Shown: positions 37,498-45,817 of the stretch, one piece after another
Position numbering within the stretch: the stretch's first letter is position 1
Layout: each line of letters begins with the position of its first letter
Assembly (NCBI RefSeq): GCF_012849555.1
Contig: NZ_CP051685.1
Location: forward strand, 1,984,001-2,048,000
Direction of reading: 5' to 3'
DNA length: 64,000 nt
DNA from: Massilia forsythiae
Lineage (GTDB): Bacteria > Pseudomonadota > Gammaproteobacteria > Burkholderiales > Burkholderiaceae_D
Position numbers and translations under genes: made by a program
Notes under the pieces: generated by a model
Told to the model about the DNA's origin: nothing
What the model saw: only the letters and a program-made list of their open reading frames with translations
The model's database searches: none

Positions 37498-38301
37498 GTG
37501 TCCAACCTTGTCGAAATCCGCGATCTGCATTTTTCGTATGGAGATCGCCCCATCCTGTCGAACCTGCGCATGGATTTTCCTCGCGGTAAGCTGATCGCCG
37601 TGATGGGTGGATCGGGTTGCGGCAAGACCACGGTGTTGCGCCTGATCGGCGGCCAGATCCGTCCGCAGCGCGGCACGGTGTCGGTCAACGGCGAGATCGT
37701 GCACCAGCTGGATACCGAAAACCTGTACCGCCTGCGCCGCAAGATGGGCATGCTGTTCCAGTTCGGCGCGCTGTTCACCGACCTCACCGTGTTCGAGAAC
37801 GTGGCCTTCCCGCTGCGCGAGCACACCGACTTGCCGGAAGAAGTGCTGCGCGACCTGGTGCTGATGCGCCTGAACGCGGTCGGCCTGCGCAATGCCCAGC
37901 ATTTGAAACCGAACGAGATCTCGGGCGGCATGGCGCGCCGGGTGGCGCTGGCGCGTGCGGTGGCGCTGGATCCGCAGTTGATCATGTACGACGAGCCGTT
38001 CGCCGGACTCGACCCGATCTCGATGGGCGTGACCGCCAATCTGATCCGCAACCTGAACGACACGCTCGGGTCGACGTCGATCCTGGTCTCGCACGACGTG
38101 CAGGAAACCTTCGCCATCGCCGACTACGTCTATTTTATGTCCGCAGGAAAAATCGTCGCCTTCGGCACGCCGGACGAGCTGCGCCGCTCGACCGATCCGT
38201 ACGTGAAACAGTTCGTGAATGCCGAGCCGGACGGTCCGGTGCCGTTCCACTATCCGGGCAAATCGCTGGCCGACGACCTCGGCCTGGGAGCGCAACGATG
38301 A
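37498..38301 (+). CDS. mlaF: phospholipid transport ABC ATPase MlaF
   Basis: Cytoplasmic ATPase of the MlaFEDB inner-membrane complex that moves phospholipids between inner and outer membranes to keep outer-leaflet asymmetry. Walker A is VMGGSGCGKTTVLRLIGG, the signature is EISGGMARRVALARAVALDP, and Walker B is LIMYDEPFAGLDP. The GTG at 37498 begins the conserved SNLVEIRDLHFSYGDR and gives 267 aa, the usual MlaF length; the frame is open further upstream but unconserved. The stop overlaps the mlaE start by ATGA. First gene of mlaFEDACB. Confidence 0.95.
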   Translation: MSNLVEIRDLHFSYGDRPILSNLRMDFPRGKLIAVMGGSGCGKTTVLRLIGGQIRPQRGTVSVNGEIVHQLDTENLYRLRRKMGMLFQFGALFTDLTVFENVAFPLREHTDLPEEVLRDLVLMRLNAVGLRNAQHLKPNEISGGMARRVALARAVALDPQLIMYDEPFAGLDPISMGVTANLIRNLNDTLGSTSILVSHDVQETFAIADYVYFMSAGKIVAFGTPDELRRSTDPYVKQFVNAEPDGPVPFHYPGKSLADDLGLGAQR

Positions 38302-39080
38302 TCGGCCGCCTGCTGGGCGCCATCGGCGGGTTCGTGCTGGACATGTTCGCGCGCGTCGGCGCCGTCACCCGGTCCTTCTTCGGCCTGCTGGGCAAGGCGC
38401 CCGGCGCATTGCGCCGCCCGGCCCTGATTTCCGAGCAGATCCACTTCATCGGCAATTATTCGCTGTTGATCATCACCGTGTCCGGCCTGTTCGTCGGCAT
38501 GGTGCTGGGCCTGCAGGGCTACTACACGCTGAGCCAGTTCGGCGCCGAGGAAAAGCTGGGCCAGCTGGTGGCCTTGTCGCTGCTGCGCGAGCTGGGGCCG
38601 GTGGTGACGGCGCTGCTGTTCGCCGGCCGCGCCGGCACCTCGCTGACCGCGGAGATCGGCCTCATGAAGGCCGGCGAGCAATTGACGGCGATGGAAATGA
38701 TGGCCGTGAACCCGATCCAGCGCGTGCTGGCGCCGCGCTTCTGGGCCGGCCTGATCGCCATGCCGGTGCTGGCCACCGTGTTTTCCGCGATCGGCGTGAT
38801 CGGCGGCTACCTGGTCGGCGTGGAATTGATCGGCGTCGATCCGGGCGCCTTCTGGTCGCAAATGCAAAGCAACATCGACGTGCGCCGCGACGTCATGAAC
38901 GGCGTCCTGAAAAGCTTCGTGTTCGGCGTCGCGGTCACCTTCACCGCCTTGTTCCAGGGCTACGAGGCGCAGCCGACGCCGGAAGGCGTGTCGCGCGCGA
39001 CCACGCGTACCGTGGTGATCGCGTCGCTGATGGTGCTCGGGCTGGACTTCATCATGACCGCCCTGATGTTCAATAAATAA
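38298..39080 (+). CDS. mlaE: phospholipid transport permease MlaE
   Basis: Inner-membrane permease of the Mla complex, 260 aa, with about five membrane helices. Conserved text includes IGNYSLLIITVSGLFVGMVLGLQGY, the family motif RELGPVVTALLFAGRAGTSLTAEIGLMK, and the coupling region EQLTAMEMMAVNPIQRVLAPRFWAG, ending with helices near VVIASLMVLGLDFIMTALMF. The ATG overlaps the mlaF stop (ATGA), so the two are translationally coupled; 65 bp separate it from mlaD. Confidence 0.97.
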   Translation: MIGRLLGAIGGFVLDMFARVGAVTRSFFGLLGKAPGALRRPALISEQIHFIGNYSLLIITVSGLFVGMVLGLQGYYTLSQFGAEEKLGQLVALSLLRELGPVVTALLFAGRAGTSLTAEIGLMKAGEQLTAMEMMAVNPIQRVLAPRFWAGLIAMPVLATVFSAIGVIGGYLVGVELIGVDPGAFWSQMQSNIDVRRDVMNGVLKSFVFGVAVTFTALFQGYEAQPTPEGVSRATTRTVVIASLMVLGLDFIMTALMFNK

Positions 39081-39145
39081 CCGGAAGCCGGGCCGTATTC
39101 GTGCTTCACGGCCGGATGTGCGCTTTTATATATTAGGAAAATCGT

Positions 39146-39619
39146 ATGCATCGCAAAACTATTGACGTCTGGGTCGGACTTTTTGTACTGCTGGGTGTGG
39201 TAGCGCTCCTATTCCTGGCACTCAAAGCCGGTAACATGAGCTCGATTTCGTTCAGCAAGACCTACGCCATCACCGGCAAGTTCGACAATATCGGCGGACT
39301 CAAGCCGCAGGCGCCGGTCAAGAGCGCGGGTGTCGTCGTGGGCCGCGTGGGCGCGATCAATTTCGATGACAAGAGCTATCAGGCAAACGTGCGCCTCGAC
39401 ATCAATCCGGCGTACAAGTTTCCAAAAGATAGTTCGCTGAAAATCCTGACCTCCGGCTTGCTGGGCGAGCAGTACGTCGGCATCGAGGCGGGCGGCGACA
39501 CCAATAACCTGGCCGACGGCGACCGCATCAACCGCACGCAATCGGCGACCGTGCTCGAAGACTTGATTAACCAATTTATTTATAGCAAGGCAGCTGAAGG
39601 AAAGGACGGAGATAAATGA
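39146..39619 (+). CDS. mlaD: outer-membrane lipid asymmetry protein MlaD (MCE domain)
   Basis: Substrate-binding subunit of the Mla complex, 157 aa. A single N-terminal membrane helix (GLFVLLGVVALLFLALKA) anchors a periplasmic MCE domain, seen in YAITGKFDNIGGLKPQAPVKSAGVVVGRVG and YKFPKDSSLKILTSGLLGEQYVGIEAGG; six copies form a ring with a lipid channel. AGGA precedes the ATG at 39146, and the stop overlaps the mlaA start (ATGA). Confidence 0.96.
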   Translation: MHRKTIDVWVGLFVLLGVVALLFLALKAGNMSSISFSKTYAITGKFDNIGGLKPQAPVKSAGVVVGRVGAINFDDKSYQANVRLDINPAYKFPKDSSLKILTSGLLGEQYVGIEAGGDTNNLADGDRINRTQSATVLEDLINQFIYSKAAEGKDGDK

Positions 39620-40557
39620 AAGACCGTAACGCATCTGGCGGGGTCCGCGCAGTCGGGCTGGCAAGCCTGATCGGGGCTTCCCTGTTGCTGGGTGGCTGCG
39701 CCACCCCGGCCAATCCGCAAGACCCGTTCGAGAAATTCAACCGGGCCATGTTCAGTTTCAACGACACGGTCGACCGCACCGCGCTCAAGCCGGCCGCCAC
39801 CGCCTACAAGAAGGTGACGCCGGGCTTCGTGCAGACGGGCGTGAACAATTTCTTCGGTAACTTGTCGGACCTGTGGAGTTCCGTCAATAACCTGGCCCAG
39901 TTCAAGGGCCGCGACGGCATGAACGATTTCACCCGTTTCGCGGTGAACTCGACGCTGGGCCTGGGCGGCGTGCTCGACATTGCCAGCCCGGCCGGCCTGC
40001 GCAAGCACAACGAAGACCTGGGCCAGACCCTGGGTTATTGGGGCGTGCCGCCTGGACCGTACTTGATGTTGCCGATCCTGGGCCCATCTACGGTGCGTGA
40101 CACCGCGGCGCTGCCCGGCGACTTCTGGGGCGACCCGTGGACGCACGTGAACGACATCCCGTGGCGCAACAGCGGCATCGTGCTGCGCGCGGTCGACCAG
40201 CGCGCCACCGTGCTGGACGCGTCGAACCTGCTGGAAGACGCCGCGCTGGACCGCTACGAGTTCATCCGCGACGGCTACCTGCAGCGCCGCCAGAGCCGCG
40301 TGCTGGATACCGACAAGGCGCAGGTGCGCGCCGAGAAGGTTCAGGAGCGCCTGGACAAGGTGCAGGAAAAGGTGCAGGAACGGTTCGACCAGGTGCAGGA
40401 AAAGCTGGGCGTCAAGAAGGCCGAGACGCCGGGCGCGGAAAATGGCGCGCCGGCGGCCGCCGAGCCGACCGTGCCGGCGCCGACCGGCAATCCGGACCTG
40501 GGTACGCCGCCGAAGAATTCGCCGGCGCCGGTGTCATCCGAACCGGCCCGCAAGTAG
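39616..40557 (+). CDS. mlaA: outer-membrane lipoprotein MlaA (VacJ)
   Basis: Outer-membrane lipoprotein that removes misplaced phospholipids from the outer leaflet and hands them to MlaC. The lipobox is LLLGGC, about residue 28. The mature start DPFEKFNRAMFSFNDTVD is the family signature, followed by NNFFGNLSDLWSSVNNLAQFKG, FAVNSTLGLGGVLDIAS and LGYWGVPPGPYLMLPILGPSTVRD. At 313 aa it is longer than the E. coli protein: the last about 80 residues form a coiled-coil-like repeat of VQERLDKVQEK words and an Ala/Pro-rich tail. Being inside the mla operon is usual for betaproteobacteria. The start overlaps the mlaD stop. Confidence 0.96.
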   Translation: MKDRNASGGVRAVGLASLIGASLLLGGCATPANPQDPFEKFNRAMFSFNDTVDRTALKPAATAYKKVTPGFVQTGVNNFFGNLSDLWSSVNNLAQFKGRDGMNDFTRFAVNSTLGLGGVLDIASPAGLRKHNEDLGQTLGYWGVPPGPYLMLPILGPSTVRDTAALPGDFWGDPWTHVNDIPWRNSGIVLRAVDQRATVLDASNLLEDAALDRYEFIRDGYLQRRQSRVLDTDKAQVRAEKVQERLDKVQEKVQERFDQVQEKLGVKKAETPGAENGAPAAAEPTVPAPTGNPDLGTPPKNSPAPVSSEPARK

Positions 40558-40651
40558 TTAATAGAGTAAACAAGGCAGGAAACCAGGCTGTGCATCCGTT
40601 CCGAGACGGCCAGCACCGCCCGGCACCATTCCAACCAGACAAAGGAAGCAT

Positions 40652-41293
40652 ATGAAGCCAATCGCACAATTGATCGTGACCGCCGCCGCCGTCGCCATTT
40701 CCACCAGCGTCATGGCCGCTCCGGTGTCCAGCGAAGCACCGGACGTGCTGGTCAAGCGCCTCAGCACCGACGTGCTCGATACCGTCAAGGCCGACAAGGA
40801 CATCCAGTCCGGCAACACCCGCAAGATCATGGACCTGGTCAACAGCAAGATCTTGCCCTATGTCGATTCCGACAAGATGACCGCACTGGCGGCCGGCCCG
40901 GCCTGGCGCCAGGCCACGCCGGCGCAGCAAAAGCGCCTGTCGGAAGAGTTCCGCACGCTGCTGGTGTACACCTACTCGGGCGCGCTGTCGCAGATCAAGA
41001 ACGAGACCATCGAGTTCAAGCCGTTCCGCGCCGATGCGGGCGATACCGACGTGACCGTCAACTCGCAGGTGAATACCGCCCGCGGCGAGCCGATCACGCT
41101 GAACTACCGCCTGAGCAAGGGCCCGCAAGGCTGGAAGATCTATGACCTGAACGTGCTGGGCGCGTGGCTGGTCGAGACCTATAAAAGCACCTTCAAGTCG
41201 GAAATCAGCAAGGGCGGCATCGACGGCCTGATCAACACGCTGCAGAACCGCAACCAGCAGCTGGCCAGCAAGCCGTTGAAAACCTCGAAGTAA
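40652..41293 (+). CDS. mlaC: periplasmic phospholipid-binding protein MlaC
   Basis: Soluble shuttle that carries phospholipid between MlaA and the MlaFEDB complex. The 213-aa precursor has a clear signal peptide (PIAQLIVTAAAVAISTSVMAA). Family text includes ILPYVDSDKMTALAAGPAWRQATPAQQKRLSEEFRTLLVYTYSGAL and YRLSKGPQGWKIYDLNVLGAWLVETYKSTFKSEI. AAGGAAG precedes the ATG at 40652. mlaB follows after 2 bp. Confidence 0.97.
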   Translation: MKPIAQLIVTAAAVAISTSVMAAPVSSEAPDVLVKRLSTDVLDTVKADKDIQSGNTRKIMDLVNSKILPYVDSDKMTALAAGPAWRQATPAQQKRLSEEFRTLLVYTYSGALSQIKNETIEFKPFRADAGDTDVTVNSQVNTARGEPITLNYRLSKGPQGWKIYDLNVLGAWLVETYKSTFKSEISKGGIDGLINTLQNRNQQLASKPLKTSK

Positions 41294-41295
41294 GC

Positions 41296-41571
41296 ATGGC
41301 GCAAGCGAATCCCATGCTCTCGCTCGATGCCCTGACGTTCCAGAACGCGAAGGCGGCGCTGGAGCAGGGCTGCACCGCGATCGGCGCCGGCGAAACCGTG
41401 TTCGACCTCGGCGGCGTGAAAGCCGCCGATTCGTCGGCGCTGGCGCTGATGCTGGCGTGGCAGCGCCGCGCCCATGCGCAGGGGCGCGCACTGGCGTTCG
41501 CCAACGTGCCGGCGAATATCGATGCGCTGGCCAAGCTGTATGGCGTCGACGAGTTGATCGCGCGTGCATGA
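41296..41571 (+). CDS. mlaB: STAS-domain protein MlaB
   Basis: Small cytoplasmic STAS-domain subunit that binds and stabilises MlaF in the Mla ABC complex. The 91-aa sequence has the STAS core TVFDLGGVKAADSSALALMLAWQRRA, with the conserved Ser pair, and ANVPANIDALAKLYGVDELI. It starts 2 bp after the mlaC stop. Its own stop codon is formed by the first bases of a type B repeat. Last gene of mlaFEDACB. Confidence 0.92.
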   Translation: MAQANPMLSLDALTFQNAKAALEQGCTAIGAGETVFDLGGVKAADSSALALMLAWQRRAHAQGRALAFANVPANIDALAKLYGVDELIARA

Positions 41572-41604
41572 ACGCGTGGACGGCAAAGCCGTCCACCCTA
41601 ACGC
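41569..41604. repeat. type B inverted-repeat element abutting mlaB
   Basis: TGAACGCGTGGACGGC-aaa-GCCGTCCACCCTAACGC: a 9-bp perfect stem with a 3-nt loop. The first TGA is the mlaB stop codon. The same outer words occur at 10836-10903. It could act as a terminator-like or stability hairpin for the mla mRNA, though no T-run follows. Confidence 0.75.
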
Positions 41605-41707
41605 TGATATTGACGGCGAATGGGGCAGCCTCCGACACCTATCCGTATTTCTTCTATAATGGCTGGTTTCCCCGCACGGTGCCCGCATTGCCCGGGTATG
41701 CCCACGA

Positions 41708-42655
41708 ATGACAGCCATCCAGATTGACAGCGTCGAAAAGAGCTACAAGGGTTTCAAGGCGCTGAAGGGCGTTTCCCTGACCATCGAACAAGGCGAATTC
41801 TTTGGACTGCTCGGTCCGAACGGCGCCGGCAAGACCACCCTGATTTCCACCATCGCCGGTTTGATCCGGCCCGACGTCGGCAGCGTTCGCATCCACGGGC
41901 ACGACGTCGTCACCGACCAGCGCCGCGCGCGCATGAACCTGGGCGTGGTGCCGCAGGAACTGGTGTTCGATCCCTTCTTCACGGTGCGCGAGACGCTGCG
42001 CCTGCAATCGGGCTATTTCGGCCTGAAGAGCAACGACAAGTGGATCGACGAGATCATGGAAAATCTCGACCTGACGCCCAAGGCCGACGTCAACATGCGC
42101 GCGCTGTCGGGCGGCATGAAGCGCCGCGTGCTGGTGGCCCAGGCGCTGGTACATAAACCGCCGGTGATCGTGCTGGACGAACCGACCGCCGGCGTCGACG
42201 TCGAACTGCGCCAGACCCTGTGGAAATTCATCTCGCGCCTGAACCGCGAAGGCCACACCGTCGTGCTGACCACCCACTACCTGGAAGAGGCGCAAGCCAT
42301 GTGCCAGCGCGTGGCGATGCTGAAAACCGGCAACGTGGTTGCGCTGGACACCATGTCGCAGCTGCTGCGCCGGGTGTCCGGCTCGTCGCTGGTGGTGCAC
42401 CTGAAGCACGGCACGCTGCCGGAAGGCTTGCGCCACCTGGTCGCGCACGACCAGCACGACGAAGGCGCCAGCAATGGCGGCGGAAACAAGTACACGCTGC
42501 GCGTGAATGACTATAGCGAAGTGGAAGGCATCCTGGCGAAATTGCGCGAATCCGGCGCCCAGATCGACGAGATGCAATTGCAGCAGGCCGACCTGGAAGA
42601 CATCTTCCTGCAAATCATGGACAGCGGCGCAGCTAACCCGGGAGCACAGCGATGA
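41708..42655 (+). CDS. ABC-2 type exporter ATP-binding protein
   Basis: ATPase of a two-gene ABC exporter, 315 aa, close to the YadG family. Walker A is GLLGPNGAGKTTLISTIAGL, the signature MRALSGGMKRRVLVAQALVHKP, Walker B VIVLDEPTAGVDVELRQTLW, followed by TTHYLEEAQAMCQRVAML. The C-terminal extension of about 90 residues is typical of this class. The stop overlaps the permease start (ATGA). Placement between mla and ibaG-murA is conserved in Burkholderiales and suggests an envelope role, but the substrate is unknown. Confidence 0.93.
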   Translation: MTAIQIDSVEKSYKGFKALKGVSLTIEQGEFFGLLGPNGAGKTTLISTIAGLIRPDVGSVRIHGHDVVTDQRRARMNLGVVPQELVFDPFFTVRETLRLQSGYFGLKSNDKWIDEIMENLDLTPKADVNMRALSGGMKRRVLVAQALVHKPPVIVLDEPTAGVDVELRQTLWKFISRLNREGHTVVLTTHYLEEAQAMCQRVAMLKTGNVVALDTMSQLLRRVSGSSLVVHLKHGTLPEGLRHLVAHDQHDEGASNGGGNKYTLRVNDYSEVEGILAKLRESGAQIDEMQLQQADLEDIFLQIMDSGAANPGAQR

Positions 42656-43419
42656 ATGTCTTTTCGGTGGGTTTCCGCACCCTGTTCTATAAAGAAATCC
42701 TGCGTTTCTGGAAGGTCGCCACCCAGACCGTCGCCGCGCCGATCGTGACTTCGATGCTGTACCTGCTGATCTTCGGCCACGTGCTCGAAGGCAAAGTGCA
42801 AATGCTGGACGGCGTCAGCTATACCGCCTTCCTGATCCCCGGCCTGGTGATGATGAGCGTGCTGCAGAATGCCTTTGCCAATTCCTCGTCGTCGCTGATC
42901 CAGTCGAAAATCACCGGCAACCTGGTGTTCATCCTGCTGCCGCCGCTGTCGCACTGGGAAATCCTGTCGGCCTACGTCACCGCCTCGGTGGTGCGCGGCC
43001 TGGCGGTCGGCCTGGGGGTGTTCGTGATCACCGCCTGGTTCGCGCACCTGTCGTTCACCTTCCCGCTGTGGATCGTCGTGTTCGCGTTCCTGGGCGCGGC
43101 CATCCTCGGCACCATGGGCGTGATCGCCGGCGTGTGGGCGGAAAAGTTCGACCAGTTGGCCGCATTCCAGAATTTCCTGATCATGCCTGCAACATTCTTG
43201 GCCGGCGTGTTTTATTCCATTAAGAAATTGCCGCCGTTCTGGCTGGCAGTCTCGCATTTCAATCCGTTCTTTTATATGATTGACGGATTCCGCTATGGCT
43301 TCTTCGGCAAGTCGGACGTGTCGCCCTGGACCAGCCTGGTCATCGTCGGCGTGTTCTTCGTTGCGCTGGCCGCCATCGCCATCAACATGCTGCGCCGCGG
43401 CTACAAGCTGCGTCACTGA
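42652..43419 (+). CDS. ABC-2 type exporter permease
   Basis: Membrane partner of the upstream ATPase, 255 aa, YadH-like, with about six membrane helices. Readable segments include VAAPIVTSMLYLLIFGHVLEG, FLIPGLVMMSVLQNAFANSSSSL, GNLVFILLPPLSHWEILSAYV and FLIMPATFLAGVFYSI, ending VIVGVFFVALAAIAINML. The family motif around the conserved FQNFLIMPATFLAGVF is present. Its start overlaps the ATPase stop, so the two are co-translated. Confidence 0.92.
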   Translation: MNVFSVGFRTLFYKEILRFWKVATQTVAAPIVTSMLYLLIFGHVLEGKVQMLDGVSYTAFLIPGLVMMSVLQNAFANSSSSLIQSKITGNLVFILLPPLSHWEILSAYVTASVVRGLAVGLGVFVITAWFAHLSFTFPLWIVVFAFLGAAILGTMGVIAGVWAEKFDQLAAFQNFLIMPATFLAGVFYSIKKLPPFWLAVSHFNPFFYMIDGFRYGFFGKSDVSPWTSLVIVGVFFVALAAIAINMLRRGYKLRH

Positions 43420-43460
43420 AGCGCAGTCGACAAGTACATAGTAAAGATCAAGGAACCATC

Positions 43461-43697
43461 GTGGCCACCACTCCCGAACTCATCCACGGCTACCTCCAGG
43501 CCGGCATGGACTGCACCCACCTGGAAGTCGAAGGCGACGGCCAGCACTTCAGCGCCGTGATCGTCTCGCCGGCCTTTGCCGGCAAGAGCCGCATCCAGCG
43601 CCACCAGGTCGTGTACGCGGCGCTGGGCGACCGCATGCGCGAGGAAATCCACGCGCTGTCGATGAAGACGCTGACGCCGGAAGAGTATCAACAATGA
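43461..43697 (+). CDS. ibaG: BolA/IbaG family iron-sulfur assembly protein
   Basis: BolA-like protein, 78 aa, of the IbaG (YrbA) branch, which pairs with monothiol glutaredoxin to handle [2Fe-2S] clusters. Visible are the class II-like HLEVEGDGQHFSAVIVSPAFAGKSRIQRHQVVYAALGDRM core and the conserved IHALSMKTLTPEEY tail. It starts with GTG at 43461 after AAGGAAC. The neighbouring murA is conserved; the likely glutaredoxin partner GrxD is encoded at 17015-17332. Confidence 0.93.
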   Translation: MATTPELIHGYLQAGMDCTHLEVEGDGQHFSAVIVSPAFAGKSRIQRHQVVYAALGDRMREEIHALSMKTLTPEEYQQ

Positions 43698-43724
43698 GCC
43701 AACAATAAGCATCGAGGACCAAGC

Positions 43725-44975
43725 ATGGACAAGCTCCAGATCACCGGCGGCAAGCGCCTGAACGGCGACATCCCGATTTCGGGCGCCAAGAACGCGGCGT
43801 TGCCGATCCTGTGCGCCGGCCTGCTGACCGCGGGCGACCTCGTGCTCAGCAACGTGCCGCGCCTGCACGACGTGCGCACCATGCTGCGCCTGCTCGAACA
43901 GACCGGCCTGAAGGTGACCCGCGACGACGAACGCGTCACGCTGAACGGCGCCGCCATCACCTCGCTGGTGGCGCCGTACGAACTGGTGAAGACCATGCGC
44001 GCCTCGATCCTGGTGCTGGGGCCCCTGCTGGCGCGCTTCGGCGAAGCCAGGGTGTCGCTGCCGGGCGGCTGCGCCATCGGCTCGCGTCCGGTCGACCAGC
44101 ACATCAAGGGACTGCGCGCGATGGGCGCCGAGATCACGATCGAGGGCGGCTACATCCACGCCAAGTGCGCGAAACTGCAGGGCGCGCGCATCCACACCGA
44201 CATGATCACCGTCACCGGCACCGAGAACCTGTTGATGGCGGCCACGCTGGCCGAGGGCGAGACCGTGCTGGAAAACGCGGCGCGCGAACCGGAAGTGACC
44301 GACCTGGCCAACATGCTGGTGGCGATGGGCGCGAAGATCGACGGCATCGGCAGCGACCGCCTGGTGATCCAGGGCGTCGAGGCGCTGCACGGCACCGAGC
44401 ATGCGGTGATCTCGGACCGCATCGAAGCGGTGACCTTCCTGTGCGCGGTGGCGGCAGCCGGCGGCGACATCCGCATCACCCGCACCCGCACCGACATCTT
44501 CGACGCCGCGCTGGATAAACTGCGCGAGATGGGCCTGCAGATGACGGTGGAAGGCGACAGCATCCGCGCGCGCATGGACGGACGCGCCCAGCCGGTGTCG
44601 TTCCGCACCACGGAATACCCAGGCTTCCCGACCGACATGCAGGCGCAGTTCATGGCGGTGAACACCATCGCCGCCGGCGCCAGCCACGTGACCGAGACCA
44701 TCTTCGAGAACCGATTCATGCACGTGCAGGAAATGAACCGCCTGGGCGCGCAGATTTCCACCGAGGGCAATAACGCCTTCATCAAGGGCGTCGGGCGCCT
44801 GGTCGGCGCGCCGGTGATGGCGACCGATTTGCGCGCCTCGGCCTCGCTGGTGATCGCCGGTCTGGCGGCCGAGGGCGTGACCGTGGTCGACCGCATCTAC
44901 CACCTGGACCGCGGGTACGACCGCATGGAAGACAAGCTGTCGGCGGTGGGGGCGGAGATCGTCCGGATCAAGTAA
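43725..44975 (+). CDS. murA: UDP-N-acetylglucosamine 1-carboxyvinyltransferase MurA
   Basis: First committed step of peptidoglycan synthesis: transfers enolpyruvate from PEP to UDP-GlcNAc in the cytoplasm. The 416-aa protein has [20 protein letters not shown] at the N-terminus, the catalytic Cys116 in [16 protein letters not shown] (so fosfomycin-sensitive in principle), and [19 protein letters not shown]. It follows ibaG by 27 bp. The gap to hisG holds a REP pair. Confidence 0.98.
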   Translation: MDKLQITGGKRLNGDIPISGAKNAALPILCAGLLTAGDLVLSNVPRLHDVRTMLRLLEQTGLKVTRDDERVTLNGAAITSLVAPYELVKTMRASILVLGPLLARFGEARVSLPGGCAIGSRPVDQHIKGLRAMGAEITIEGGYIHAKCAKLQGARIHTDMITVTGTENLLMAATLAEGETVLENAAREPEVTDLANMLVAMGAKIDGIGSDRLVIQGVEALHGTEHAVISDRIEAVTFLCAVAAAGGDIRITRTRTDIFDAALDKLREMGLQMTVEGDSIRARMDGRAQPVSFRTTEYPGFPTDMQAQFMAVNTIAAGASHVTETIFENRFMHVQEMNRLGAQISTEGNNAFIKGVGRLVGAPVMATDLRASASLVIAGLAAEGVTVVDRIYHLDRGYDRMEDKLSAVGAEIVRIK

Positions 44976-45000
44976 GAGAGAAGAGCGATAACGCGAACAC

Positions 45001-45114
45001 CGTCGTTCCCGCGGAGGCGGGAACCCATACCCAGGCTCCGACAAGTGATTCGCCAATATCGCGCGCACCTTGTCCGGAGGTTCGGCATGGGTCCCCGCCT
45101 TCGCGGGGACGACG
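45001..45114. repeat. REP inverted pair, locus 3 (murA-hisG)
   Basis: CGTC-GTTCCCGC-ggag-GCGGGAAC-CCATAC at 45001-45030 and, inverted, CATGG-GTCCCCGC-cttc-GCGGGGAC-GACG at 45087-45114. The two 8-bp stems are perfect. The pair fills most of the 163-bp gap between murA and hisG. Confidence 0.85.
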
Positions 45115-45138
45115 CGAAGTTAACATTAAAGCAGTGAC

Positions 45139-45810
45139 ATGAACGACACCAACACGGCCAGCCCGCAGCTGATCCTCGCCCTCTCGAAGGGCCGCATCTT
45201 CGAAGACACGCTGCCGCTGCTGTCCGCCGCCGGCATCGAGGTGCTGGAAAATCCGGAAACCTCGCGCAAGCTGATCCTCGCGACCAACGATCCCGCGGTG
45301 CGCGTGCTGATCGTGCGCGCCAGCGACGTGCCGACCTACGTGCAGCACGGCGCCGCCGACTTCGGCGTGGCCGGCAAGGACGTGCTGCTCGAGCATGGCG
45401 GCGAAGGGCTGTACCAGCCGGTCGATTTGCGCATCGCCTGCTGCCGCATGTCGGTGGCGGTGAATGCCGGCTTCGACTACGAGAACGCGGTGCGCCAGGG
45501 CGCGCGCCTGCGCGTGGCGACCAAGTTCGTCCACACCGCCCGCGAGCACTTCGCCAAGAAGGGCGTGCACGTCGACCTGATCAAACTGTACGGCTCGATG
45601 GAACTGGCGCCACTGGTCGGCCTGTCGGACGCCATCGTCGACGTGGTCTCGACCGGCGGCACGCTGCGCGCCAACAACCTGGTCGAAGTCGAAAAGATCA
45701 TGGAGATCTCCTCGCGCCTGGTGGTCAACCAGGCTGCCTTGAAACTCAAGCGCGAGCGCCTGCAACCGATCATCGAGGCGTTCGAACGCGCCTCCAAGCT
45801 GCAAGGGTAA
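45139..45810 (+). CDS. hisG: ATP phosphoribosyltransferase, short form
   Basis: Catalyses the first step of histidine synthesis, joining ATP and PRPP. At 223 aa it is the short form (HisG-S), lacking the C-terminal ACT-like regulatory domain; such enzymes need HisZ, which is not in this window. [41 protein letters not shown], and the PRPP-binding [21 protein letters not shown] are readable. First gene of the his operon, 24 bp after the right-hand REP unit; hisD begins 8 bp later. Confidence 0.97.
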   Translation: MNDTNTASPQLILALSKGRIFEDTLPLLSAAGIEVLENPETSRKLILATNDPAVRVLIVRASDVPTYVQHGAADFGVAGKDVLLEHGGEGLYQPVDLRIACCRMSVAVNAGFDYENAVRQGARLRVATKFVHTAREHFAKKGVHVDLIKLYGSMELAPLVGLSDAIVDVVSTGGTLRANNLVEVEKIMEISSRLVVNQAALKLKRERLQPIIEAFERASKLQG

Positions 45811-45817
45811 CGTCAAC

